The position numbers were made by a program, and so were the translations under genes. From Streptomyces armeniacus (lineage in GTDB: Bacteria > Actinomycetota > Actinomycetes > Streptomycetales > Streptomycetaceae): 64,000 nucleotides of DNA. How positions within the stretch are numbered: the stretch's first letter is position 1; each line of letters begins with the position of its first letter. Of this stretch, positions 55,072-63,335 are shown one piece after another. The notes beneath the pieces were generated by a model. The model saw nothing but the letters and a program-made list of their open reading frames with translations, searched no databases and had not been told where the DNA came from. The stretch covers positions 7,593,383 to 7,657,382 of the forward strand of contig NZ_CP031320.1 of the NCBI RefSeq assembly GCF_003355155.1, given 5' to 3'.

Positions 55072-55611
55072 ACCGCACGGGAGCCGCGCCTGCGCTGCCG
55101 CTGAGACGCGCCTGAACCGCCGCTGAGCCGCGCGGGAGCCGCAGCTGAACCGCCGCTGAGCCGCGCCGCCGTGGGCCCGGACAGGCCCGGACAGGCCCGT
55201 CCGGGGCCGGAAGAGGGCCCGGAACGAGGCCGGAAACCGCCTCGCCCCGCGCGTACGACGTGCGTACGATCCGGCAGCCCCGTCATGCACATGTCTGCCA
55301 GGTTCGGGCACTGTGCCCCGCGTCACGCCGCTGACACGATGACTCCTGCCGGGCACCCCTGAGCAGGCAGCGGGCACCGGGCCGGAAGCCGTGGGAGAGC
55401 GGCTCGGCCGGGCGCCCTCCGTAAGCCCCTGTGGTGCCCATGCGGTACGACGCCGCGTGCGGCAGGAAGCCGTACGGAGGGCGGGGGCGGAGTCGCAGCC
55501 GACGCGCGCCCGTTCCGCGTACCGCACGCAGAGAACGACGGCACGTACGGTGCGTACGCCGGTCACGGCAGGCACGCACGTACGGCAGAACAGCGGCAAC
55601 AGGGGGATCGT
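55072..55611. other. 540-base non-coding region with short repeats
   Basis: CTGAACCGCCGCTGAGCCGCG occurs at 55112 and again near 55144, within a string of Gly/Ser-poor repeats after the permease stop. No credible gene is present. Several frames in the second half shadow the SPFH gene. A GGGGGA ribosome site precedes 55612. Confidence 0.5.
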
Positions 55612-57384
55612 GTGGCACGTACCCAGGACGTAAGGCGAGCCGCCCGCGCGGTGGCCGGAGGAGCCGACCCGCGGAAGGTGGCCGAGGAGGAAATCCGCCG
55701 CCGTACGGGCGTCGGAGCGGCAGGCAGCGGATCGGGCGGATCGGGCGGATCAGACAGGGGTGGTTCCGCCGGCGACGGCGGCCAGCAACGGGAGCCCCAG
55801 GAGGACGGCATGGACCCGTCCGACTTCCCGGCCGCCAAGGAGCAGGGCGGCGACATCGACACGGTGATGTCGGAGCAGACCGTCCCGCTGGACGAGGCGG
55901 GCGAAACGCTCAACCGCAGCGAACAGCGCCGCGAGGACGGCCAGAAGGTGCACGCCATCTGCCCGATGGTGATCCCGCGCGGACGCTCGTTCCTAAGCAT
56001 GCTGCCGGTGTCGCTGCTGCTCGTGGTCGGCGTCATCGGTACGGCGTCGGTCGCGGCCGTCTCGTCCGGCAGCGCCTTCACCAACCCGCTGTTCGGCTGG
56101 CACTACTGGCTGATGTCGCTGCTCGCGGTCGGCTTCGTGTGGTGGCGGCAGGGCATGGTGATGGTCCCCGACGGCTGCCACGCGCTGATCACCCGCTTCG
56201 GGAAGCTGGAGCAGGTGGTGGGCCCGGGCCGGGTGATCCTGCTGAACCCGTGGAAGCGGGTGTCGTACATCATCAACACCACGCGCGAGTACCCCTTCAA
56301 CGCGCCCGTACGGGAGGCCCCGACGAAGGGCGGCGTGAAGGCGTCGATCGATCTGTTCATCCAGTTCCGGATCAGCGACCCGGTCGAGTTCGTCTACACG
56401 CTGGGCGCCGTGCGCGGCTTCCAGGAGAAGCTCAGCAACGCCGTCAGCGAGACGATCCGCAGCCTCATCTACGAGCAGGAGGCCGCGACGATCTACGACA
56501 TGGTGGGCGAGGACACCGGACGGCTGCTGGAGCAGCTGAACCAGCAGTTCCGGCCCGCCGTCGAGCTGACCAACGCCAACATCACGCACGCCGAGCCCGC
56601 CGACCGCAACTACCGCATGGACCTGGCCGCCCCGGAGATGGTGCGGCTCGCCAAGGAGGCGTACACCCACGAGTACGCGCTCCAGCTGCGCAAGGAGCAG
56701 GACGAGGGCGACCTCAGCAAGGAGCTGGCCACCCGGCAGGAGACCCTGTCGTCGATCCAGGCGGACATCGCCCAGCACCAGGCGCGCATGGACACCGCCG
56801 TGGAGCGCGAGACCAACCGCGCACAGGCGCTCGCCCGCCAGCGCTACGTACAGGCCGAGTCCGAGGCGAAGGCCAACGCGGCGCTGCTGGAGGCCCAGGC
56901 GCTGGACATCCGCGCGGTGACGGCGGCCGAGGCGCCGGAGATCCTCGAGTACCGCTACCAGCAGCAGGTGCTGGACACGCTGGAGGAGATGGCCGGGCAC
57001 CTGCCGCGCGTCGTACGCATCGGCGGAGCCGGCGACGGGAACGCCGCCGTTGCCGGTACGGGTGCCGCTGGTACGGGTGCCGGTGCGGCCGGGGTGGACT
57101 TCCTCGCGCTCGCCCGCGAACTCGTCGGCGAGCACGGCGCGGAGCTGTTCTCGGCGGGCGACATGGCCGCCGTACGGGACCGGCTGCCGGAGGTGTCCGA
57201 CCGGATCGCGGGCCGGGAGGCGGAGATCGCCAGCCTGCTGGAGGCGGCGGACCGGCCGACCGTACCGGACACGACAGCCGGTGGAACCACCGCCGGGGAC
57301 GACGACCGTGACGAGCACACGGCGCACGCCGAGCACACCGAGCACACCGCGCACGCCGAGCAGGACGAGGAGACCGCCGAATGA
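55612..57384 (+). CDS. SPFH-domain membrane protein 1 (flotillin/HflK-like)
   Basis: This encodes 590 residues. A disordered N-terminus (1-120) precedes two membrane helices (SMLPVSLLLVVGVIGTAS, YWLMSLLAVGFVWW). The SPFH/band-7 core spans about 180-330 (MVMVPDGCHALITRFGKLEQ). A long coiled coil rich in Glu/Gln/Ala and a Gly-rich, acidic tail follow. SPFH proteins oligomerise into membrane microdomain scaffolds, sometimes around a protease. ATG 57381 of the next gene overlaps its stop (ATGA), so the two are coupled. Confidence 0.85.
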   Translation: MARTQDVRRAARAVAGGADPRKVAEEEIRRRTGVGAAGSGSGGSGGSDRGGSAGDGGQQREPQEDGMDPSDFPAAKEQGGDIDTVMSEQTVPLDEAGETLNRSEQRREDGQKVHAICPMVIPRGRSFLSMLPVSLLLVVGVIGTASVAAVSSGSAFTNPLFGWHYWLMSLLAVGFVWWRQGMVMVPDGCHALITRFGKLEQVVGPGRVILLNPWKRVSYIINTTREYPFNAPVREAPTKGGVKASIDLFIQFRISDPVEFVYTLGAVRGFQEKLSNAVSETIRSLIYEQEAATIYDMVGEDTGRLLEQLNQQFRPAVELTNANITHAEPADRNYRMDLAAPEMVRLAKEAYTHEYALQLRKEQDEGDLSKELATRQETLSSIQADIAQHQARMDTAVERETNRAQALARQRYVQAESEAKANAALLEAQALDIRAVTAAEAPEILEYRYQQQVLDTLEEMAGHLPRVVRIGGAGDGNAAVAGTGAAGTGAGAAGVDFLALARELVGEHGAELFSAGDMAAVRDRLPEVSDRIAGREAEIASLLEAADRPTVPDTTAGGTTAGDDDRDEHTAHAEHTEHTAHAEQDEETAE

Positions 57385-58682
57385 GCATCGCACGCGCCGG
57401 CCGCCGGTCGGTGATCTCGGAAGAGGTCGCTCCCTGGGGCGACATCCCGCAACTGCTGCGCGGCGGCGAGGCCGGCAAGATCACCCCGGTGATCATCCCG
57501 CGCAACCGCCAGCGGGTGTGGTGGATGGTCCCGATGTGGCTCGGCGTCCTCGCCCTGCTCACCGGCATCATGCTGAACGTCGAAGGGTCCGGCGCCGACG
57601 CCGCGTCCGACCTCGCGTACGGCGCCCTCGCCACGCTCGCCTACGTCGGCGGCGTACTGCTGCTGGTGGGCGGCGGCCTGTGGTGGTGGCGCTCGTCGAT
57701 CGTGAAGATCGAGCAGGGCACCACCGGCATCCTCACCCGCTACGGCGCGATCGCCCGCACGCTGGACCCCGGACGGCACTTCCTGTGGCACCCGTGGTCG
57801 CGGGTGGAGTTCGTGGTGGACACCGCCACGGAGATCCCGTACTCGGCGCCGGTCGTCGCCTGCCCGACGCGGGAGAACGTGCCCCTGCGGTCCATCGAGT
57901 TCTTCCTGAAGTTCCGCATCACGGACGCCGTGCTGTTCGTACGGACCATCGGGGCGGGCAACTTCGACCTCGTGCTGTCCAACGCCGTACAGGACGCCAT
58001 CCGGCAGCGCGGCCGCCAGGTGCGCACGGAGCACGCGTACGACCTGCGCGGCTCGGACGTCGCCGACATGCAGGAACTCCTCAACCGGCAGCTGTCCCGC
58101 TACGGCGTCCGCATCACCGGCAGCAACATCCCGGACGTGCAGCTGCCCGTGCAGTACCAGCAGCACCTGGCCACCCGTGAACGCGTCGCCAAGGAGCGCA
58201 CCGCGTACGAGCAGGAGTGGGGCCTGACCCGGAAGCGCCGTACGGACAGCCTGCAGATGGACATCGAGCGGGCGAAGAAGGTGCGGGACGCGCGCATCGT
58301 CGAGGTGCGGGCGGCGCTCAACAAGGCCCGCGAGGACGTCGCGCAGCTGCTCGAGGAGCGCGAGACGGAGGCGCAGAAGGTGCGCTTCGAGATCGAGACG
58401 CGCGGCCGCAGCGGACTCATCTCAGCCGAGAACGAGGCACGTGCGCAGCGCCGGCTGGCGCAGGCGTACCGGGACAACCGCGCGGTGCTCCAGTACGAAC
58501 TGGCCCGCCGCCGCCTGGAGGTCGGCGCGACGCTGGCGGGCAGCGCGCCACAGCCGCTGGTGGTACGTACGGACGGGGGCGGCGGTGGCGACACCTCGGC
58601 GCTGTCCACGCTGGTCACGGCGCAACTGCTGCCGCGGCTGGCGGCGCTGCCGGACGGCGGAGCGTACGACGAGGAGGAGTAG
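57381..58682 (+). CDS. SPFH-domain membrane protein 2 (HflC-like partner)
   Basis: This 433-residue protein has two N-terminal helices (WWMVPMWLGVLALLTGIML and ATLAYVGGVLLLVGGGLWWW), then an SPFH domain (IVKIEQGTTGILTRYGAIAR, LWHPWSRVEFVVDT) and a coiled coil ending at EEE. It is coupled by ATGA to the first SPFH gene. As in HflK/HflC, the two probably form a hetero-oligomer. No FtsH-type protease is in view. Confidence 0.85.
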   Translation: MSIARAGRRSVISEEVAPWGDIPQLLRGGEAGKITPVIIPRNRQRVWWMVPMWLGVLALLTGIMLNVEGSGADAASDLAYGALATLAYVGGVLLLVGGGLWWWRSSIVKIEQGTTGILTRYGAIARTLDPGRHFLWHPWSRVEFVVDTATEIPYSAPVVACPTRENVPLRSIEFFLKFRITDAVLFVRTIGAGNFDLVLSNAVQDAIRQRGRQVRTEHAYDLRGSDVADMQELLNRQLSRYGVRITGSNIPDVQLPVQYQQHLATRERVAKERTAYEQEWGLTRKRRTDSLQMDIERAKKVRDARIVEVRAALNKAREDVAQLLEERETEAQKVRFEIETRGRSGLISAENEARAQRRLAQAYRDNRAVLQYELARRRLEVGATLAGSAPQPLVVRTDGGGGGDTSALSTLVTAQLLPRLAALPDGGAYDEEE

Positions 58683-58700
58683 GGGCGTTTCGGGGTGTGC

Positions 58701-58743
58701 CGGGCGGTCCGTGGCCTGCGGGGGGCAGGTCACGGACCGCCCG
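58701..58743 (+). terminator. strong hairpin terminator after the SPFH pair
   Basis: An 18-base-pair stem (58701-58718 with 58726-58743, one G-T pair) closes a seven-base G-rich loop, 18 bases after the second SPFH stop. Confidence 0.8.
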
Positions 58744-58828
58744 CCGCCTGGCAGACTCGTAGCCCCTCCCCCCGTAGGGGCGCCCGCTGCCGCGGGGTGC
58801 GAGCCGTCGACCGAGAGAGGTCCAGCCC

Positions 58829-60133
58829 ATGGCGGGAAACCTGACGAACTGGGCCCGGAACGTCGAGTTCCAGGCGGCCGGCGGCCTCCGTACCCCGGCC
58901 TCGCTCGACGAGCTGTGCGCGCTCGTGGCCGAGGGCGGGCGCGTACGGGCGCTGGGCGCCGGGCACTCGTTCAACCGCGCCGCCGACACGACGGGCACCC
59001 TCGTCAGCCTGAGCCGTATGCCCCGGCTCGCGGAGGTGGACACCGGCGCGCGCACCGTACGCGCCGGCGCGGGCATGACCTTCGCCCAACTGTGCGCCGC
59101 ACTCCGCCCGTACGGCCTCGCGCTGCCCAACCTGCCGTCCACACCGCACTTCACGCTCGCGGGCGCGTACGCCACCGGAACGCACGGTTCGGGTGACGCG
59201 CACGGGACGCTCGCCACCGCCGTACGGGCCGTCGAACTGGTCACGGCGGACGGCAAGGTCAGCACGCTGTCCTCTGCTGAAGACGGGGGCGTCGGCGGGG
59301 ACTTCGATGGCGACTTCGGCGGTGACTTCGGGGGTGCCGTGACCTCTCTCGGCGCGCTCGGCATCGCCACCGCCGTCACGCTCGACCTGTGCCCCGCCTT
59401 CGAGGTCGAGCAGCACGTGTACGAGGGCCTGCCGTGGGGCGCGTTCACCGAACACATCGACGCGCTGCCGGCCACCGCGTACAGCGTCAGCGCCTTCACC
59501 GACTGGGGCGGCGACTCCGTACGGCTGTGGCTGAAGCGCCGCGTCGGCGACCCTCTGCCGGACCTCGCCTGGACCGGCGCCCGCCCCGCGACCCGCCCGC
59601 ACCACCCCATCGACGGGATGCCGACGGCCAACGCCACCGAGCAACTGGGCGTCGCCGGGCCGTGGGACGAGCGGCTGCCGCACTTCCGTTCCGGTTTCCT
59701 GCCGAGCGCGGGCGACGAGCTGCAGTCCGAGTACCTGGTGCCGCGCACGGACGCCGCCGCGGCCGTACAGGCGCTCCGCACCCTGCGGCCGTGGCTCGCG
59801 CCCGTACTCCAGGTGTCCGAGATCCGCAGCGTGGCGGCCGACGGGCAGTGGCTCAGCCCGAGCCACGGGCGGGCCAGCGTCGCGTTCCACTTCACGTGGG
59901 TCGCGGACGCGGCGGCCGTCGAGCCCGTGCTCGTACGCCTCGAAGAGGCGCTCGCGCCGTTCGACGCGCGCCCCCACTGGGGGAAGCTCTCCACGACGGC
60001 CCCGGAGGCGCTGCGCCGCTCGTACGCGCGATGGGACGACTTCGCGGCGCTGCTGGCGCGGTGCGACCCGGGTGGCACGTTCCGGAACGCGCCCCTCGAC
60101 CACTACTTTCCGGCGGCCCCTGCGTCGGGCTGA
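58829..60133 (+). CDS. VAO-family alditol/xylitol oxidase-like flavoprotein
   Basis: This 434-residue FAD oxidase resembles AldO of S. coelicolor: LGAGHSFNRAAD (the His that carries FAD covalently), PNLPSTPHFTLAGAYATGTH, AYSVSAFTDWGGDSVRLWLK, and C-terminal HWGKLSTT with NAPLDHYFP. Such enzymes oxidise polyols with O2. A Gly/Asp repeat insertion (GGDFDGDFGGDF) lies near residue 155-170 and is unlike AldO. ATG 58829 follows GAGAGAGG. Confidence 0.85.
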   Translation: MAGNLTNWARNVEFQAAGGLRTPASLDELCALVAEGGRVRALGAGHSFNRAADTTGTLVSLSRMPRLAEVDTGARTVRAGAGMTFAQLCAALRPYGLALPNLPSTPHFTLAGAYATGTHGSGDAHGTLATAVRAVELVTADGKVSTLSSAEDGGVGGDFDGDFGGDFGGAVTSLGALGIATAVTLDLCPAFEVEQHVYEGLPWGAFTEHIDALPATAYSVSAFTDWGGDSVRLWLKRRVGDPLPDLAWTGARPATRPHHPIDGMPTANATEQLGVAGPWDERLPHFRSGFLPSAGDELQSEYLVPRTDAAAAVQALRTLRPWLAPVLQVSEIRSVAADGQWLSPSHGRASVAFHFTWVADAAAVEPVLVRLEEALAPFDARPHWGKLSTTAPEALRRSYARWDDFAALLARCDPGGTFRNAPLDHYFPAAPASG

Positions 60134-60142
60134 CGCGCGCGC

Positions 60143-60274
60143 CACCTCAAGCCCGTCCGGCGTTTGAGGACGGACCGGGGCGGCCACCGGTGGGCGGGTG
60201 GTCGTGTGGCGGCGTGGCCACCGGCAGGTCCGTCGTGGCCGGGGGCCGTCCTCAATCGCCGGACGGCTTGAGTG
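60143..60274. repeat. MITE-like dispersed hairpin element, copy 3
   Basis: Arms (60143-60172 and 60246-60274) carry CAAGCCCGTCCGGCGTTTGA and its complement around a 73-base interior nearly identical to the reverse complement of the copy at 21071-21207. It lies between the oxidase and the surface protein, with no open frame. Confidence 0.75.
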
Positions 60275-60419
60275 CGTGGCAGGCACCGCACCGGGCTTGG
60301 GCTGTCTGAACACGCGTTGAATGAAATCCGAACACTCCGAACCGCCTACAACGTTGTCAGGGCCACCGCCGTCACACATGTACCAACGCATTTCCCTGCT
60401 CACGTCAAGGACCAGGTAC

Positions 60420-61307
60420 ATGAAGCTTCGTCGCATACTGTCGGCCACCGCCCTGACCGCCGCGGTCGCCCCGTTAACTCTCCTGGGCGCGACCGCTGCC
60501 CACGCCACGGACGACGGCCCCTCGCCGTCCCCGTCCCCTTCCGCGCCGTCGGCGTCGCCCGCCCCGTCGGCCACCGAGCCGCCCGCGCCCTGCAACAACG
60601 GGCCTTCCACCATGGTGAGTGTCAGCCTCAAGGGGCTGCCCGACGAGATCAAGGCGGGTGGCGGCTGGCACACGTTCACCCTGGACGTGGCCAACAAGAC
60701 CGGCACCGCGCTCGGCGCGGTCGAAGCGTCCGTCACCGCCAACAACGGTTCCCCCAGCGAGAACGGCGACCTGTTCGAGCACGCCTGGCTGGAGTTCTGG
60801 GACGCCGGTGAGGGCAAGTGGATGAGCCTGGAGGACCAGGGCCGGAACGACGTCCGCGACACCGGCATCATCTTCGGCTTCACCGACCTGGACGCGAAGG
60901 AATCGGCCACGCTGAAGTTCCGGCTGCGGGTCGACGCCGGGGCCACGCCCGGCCCGAGTTACGCGGGCGGCGGTGCCACGTACGTGGACCCGGAGGAGGG
61001 CTGCACCGACGGCACCACCACCCCGTCCGCCAACTTCGACGTGCTGGCCCCCGGCCAGGAGGGCGGCGGCGGTTCCGAGACGTCACCGGCGACCGAGCCC
61101 GGTGCCGCGCCGGACGGCACCAAGCCGCAGGGCGGCGCTTCGAAGCCCGCGGACGGCGGGAGCGGCGAGAGCGGCGAGAAGCTCGCCGAGACGGGTTCCT
61201 CCTCCGCGACGACGGCCGTCGCCGCGGCCGGTGCCCTGGCCGTGGTGGCCGGTGCGGGAACGGTGCTCGTCGTACGGCGCCGCCGGGGCGGTGCCGCCTC
61301 GGCGTGA
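60420..61307 (+). CDS. sortase-E-anchored surface protein (LAETG)
   Basis: This 295-residue protein has an N-terminal signal (KLRRILSATALTAAVAPLTL, cleavage near AHA), a Pro/Ser linker, a beta-sandwich-like domain (MVSVSLKGLPDEIKAGG, HAWLEFWDAGEGKWMSL) with a CNNG/EEGCTDG cysteine pair, and a C-terminal sorting signal: LAETGSS, hydrophobic helix and RRRRGG. LAxTG is read by class E sortases of Streptomyces for peptidoglycan attachment. ATG 60420 follows AAGGACCAGG. Confidence 0.88.
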   Translation: MKLRRILSATALTAAVAPLTLLGATAAHATDDGPSPSPSPSAPSASPAPSATEPPAPCNNGPSTMVSVSLKGLPDEIKAGGGWHTFTLDVANKTGTALGAVEASVTANNGSPSENGDLFEHAWLEFWDAGEGKWMSLEDQGRNDVRDTGIIFGFTDLDAKESATLKFRLRVDAGATPGPSYAGGGATYVDPEEGCTDGTTTPSANFDVLAPGQEGGGGSETSPATEPGAAPDGTKPQGGASKPADGGSGESGEKLAETGSSSATTAVAAAGALAVVAGAGTVLVVRRRRGGAASA

Positions 61308-61386
61308 CGCCTCCGGCTCGTCGGTGCTCCGGCGCGTCCCGCCGGTTCGGGATGCGTCGGGGCCGTACGGGCGCGATCATCGGGGC

Positions 61387-61977
61387 ATGAACACCACCGT
61401 ACGGCTTGCCCAGCAGCCGGAGGCCGACGAACTGCTCAGCCGTGACCCGCTCGCCGCCCTGATCGGCATGCTGCTGGACCAGCAGGTGCCGATGGAATGG
61501 GCGTTCACCGGCCCGTACACCATCGCGCAGCGCATGGGCCGCGAGACGCTCGACGCGGGGGAGATCGCGTCGTACGCGCCCGAGGAGTTCGCGGCGCTGC
61601 TCTCCGCGAAGCCCGCCGTCCACCGTTACCCGGGGTCGATGGCCAAGCGCGTCCAGCAGCTGTGCCGGCACCTGGTCGACGAGTACGGCGGCGACCCGCG
61701 CACCCTCTGGCGCGATGCGGCGACCGGCCGCGAGCTGCTGAACCGCCTCAACGCCCTGCCGGGCTACGGCAAGCAGAAGTCCCAGATCTTCGTGGCGCTG
61801 CTCGGCAAGCAGTACGGCGTACGCCCGGAGGGCTGGCGGGAGGCGGCGGGCGCGTACGGCGAGGAGGGCTCGTACCGTTCCGTCGCGGACATCACCGGTC
61901 CGGACTCCCTGGACCGCGTACGCGCGCACAAGCGTGAGATGAAGCAGGCGGCGAAGGCGGCCGCGAAGAAGCCGTAG
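61387..61977 (+). CDS. HhH-GPD-type DNA glycosylase
   Basis: This 196-residue protein has the helix-hairpin-helix glycosylase layout: LLDQQVPMEWAFTGPYTI, HRYPGSMAKRVQQLCRHL, and hairpin ALPGYGKQKSQIFVALLG. The family removes damaged bases in base-excision repair. A basic tail (EMKQAAKAAAKKP) may help DNA binding. It ends one base before the convergent aldo/keto reductase stop, with no room for a terminator between them. Confidence 0.85.
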   Translation: MNTTVRLAQQPEADELLSRDPLAALIGMLLDQQVPMEWAFTGPYTIAQRMGRETLDAGEIASYAPEEFAALLSAKPAVHRYPGSMAKRVQQLCRHLVDEYGGDPRTLWRDAATGRELLNRLNALPGYGKQKSQIFVALLGKQYGVRPEGWREAAGAYGEEGSYRSVADITGPDSLDRVRAHKREMKQAAKAAAKKP

Positions 61978-62982
61978 TCACGCGGGGTCGAGGCGGTCGA
62001 GCTCGTCGGCCGACAGGCGCAGGGCGCCGGCGGCCACGTTGGCCGTGAGGTGGTCGGGGTTGCCCGTACCGGGAATGGCCAGCACGTGCGGACCCTGCTG
62101 GAGCGTCCACGCCAGCCGTACCTGCGCGGGCGTCGCACCGTGCCCGCGTGCCACGTCGTGCACGGGGTCGGGGTCGTGCACGGTGTCGTCGTCGGCGGCG
62201 GTGTCAGCGTCGGTGGAGCTCACGCCCGCCTCGCGACGGGTGCCGGCGATGGCGAAGAACGGCACGTAGGCGACGCCCCGTTCCCCGCACGCCCGCAGGA
62301 ACGCGCGCTCCTCGGCCGGCGCGGTGCCGATCCCGTACGGGTTCTGCACGCAGACGACCGGCGCGATGGCCTGGGCCTCGGCGAGGTGCGCGGGGGTGGC
62401 GTTGGAGATGCCGAGGTGGCGTACGAGTCCGGCGTCGCGCAGGGCGGCCAGCGCGCCGAAGTGTTCGGCGATGGAGCCGTCGGGGGCGCCCTCTTGGCTC
62501 GCGGCGCTGTTCGCGCCCGGGCTCGCGGCTGCGGTCGCGGCCGCGCTCGCGCGCCTGCGGCTGGGCGGGACGCGGAGGTTGACCACGTCCAGGTGATCGC
62601 GTCCGAGCTGGCGCAGATTCTCCTCGACCTGCCCACGCAACTGCTCCGGCTCCGCCCACCACCAGCCGCCCGACGGGTCGCGGCCGGGCCAGACCTTGGT
62701 GGAGATGACGAGGTCGTCCGGGTACGGGGCGAGCGCGCGGTTGATCAACTCGTTGGCGGAGCGGAGGGAGGAGAAGTAGAACGCGGCGGTGTCGATGTGG
62801 TTGACGCCGAGCTCGACCGCCCGCCGCAGCACGGTGAGCGACCGCTCGCGGTCGCTGGGGGTGCCGTCGTGGAACGCCCCGCTGCCGGTCAGACGCATCG
62901 CGCCGAACCCCATGCGGTGGACGGTGCGGTCACCAAGCGTCCAGCTGCCGGCGGCGTCGGCAGTGACGATCTGTGAGTCCAT
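61978..62982 (-). CDS. aldo/keto reductase
   Basis: This 334-residue (beta/alpha)8 oxidoreductase has MGFGAMRLTG, DTAAFYFSSLRSANELI (catalytic Asp and Tyr), VISTKVWPG (Lys), and HLGISNATPAHLAEA. A His replacing the usual VDL..H position is not clear. An Ala/Ser/Arg-rich insertion near residue 142-168 is unusual. ATG 62982 lies eight bases from the adapter, so its promoter is lost at the junction. Confidence 0.85.
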   Translation of the reverse strand: MDSQIVTADAAGSWTLGDRTVHRMGFGAMRLTGSGAFHDGTPSDRERSLTVLRRAVELGVNHIDTAAFYFSSLRSANELINRALAPYPDDLVISTKVWPGRDPSGGWWWAEPEQLRGQVEENLRQLGRDHLDVVNLRVPPSRRRASAAATAAASPGANSAASQEGAPDGSIAEHFGALAALRDAGLVRHLGISNATPAHLAEAQAIAPVVCVQNPYGIGTAPAEERAFLRACGERGVAYVPFFAIAGTRREAGVSSTDADTAADDDTVHDPDPVHDVARGHGATPAQVRLAWTLQQGPHVLAIPGTGNPDHLTANVAAGALRLSADELDRLDPA

Positions 62983-62990
62983 GTGGAAAG

Positions 62991-63008
62991 CTGTCTCTTA
63001 TACAATCT
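62991..63008 (-). other. Nextera mosaic-end remnant / chimeric junction
   Basis: CTGTCTCTTATACAATCT equals the 19-base mosaic end CTGTCTCTTATACACATCT with one base missing. A run of ten A follows (63009-63018), then about 40 bases of low-GC sequence unlike the genome. This is a library artefact, and sequence on either side is not contiguous in the organism. Confidence 0.9.
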
Positions 63009-63057
63009 AAAAAAAAAAGTAATAACCACTATGCACGTCCGCCAGACAAGACACTGA
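63009..63057. other. non-genomic-looking filler after the adapter
   Basis: Ten A residues and about 39 bases of mixed, comparatively AT-rich sequence fill the gap between the mosaic-end remnant and the resumed GC-rich coding frame. I could not match it to a known adapter with confidence. Confidence 0.5.
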
Positions 63058-63335
63058 GTGTGGCTGCGCCTACTGGACAGCGCTTGGGGCGAACTGCTGC
63101 AGATCATCGCCAACGGCTGCTTCCTGATGGACACCTCGGACGGCCGTTCCGAACGGCTGCTGGTCCGCGCCGCGCTCGACGCCCTGCCCGTACGGCCCGG
63201 ACCGCGCCTGCTGCCCGGCGGCCTCCGCGTCGGCTTCTCCCTGGCCGAGGCGGCGCGCGAACCGCGCTGGGGGCGCATCCCGGTGGCCGCGCGCGACGAG
63301 GCCGTGGTGGAATGGCACAGGTCTGGACCACTCCC
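63058..63335 (+). CDS. spermidine-synthase-like fragment
   Basis: The frame starts right after a TGA and reads ELLQIIANGCFLMDTSDGRS, ERLLVRAAL, GGLRVGFSLAEA and EAVVEWHRSGPL. These match the N-terminal and SAM-type binding core of a spermidine-synthase-like aminopropyltransferase/methyltransferase family. The true N-terminus and C-terminus are missing. It continues in frame into the hexosaminidase part. Both 5' and 3' borders are uncertain; whether it belongs to a real gene is doubtful. Confidence 0.5.
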
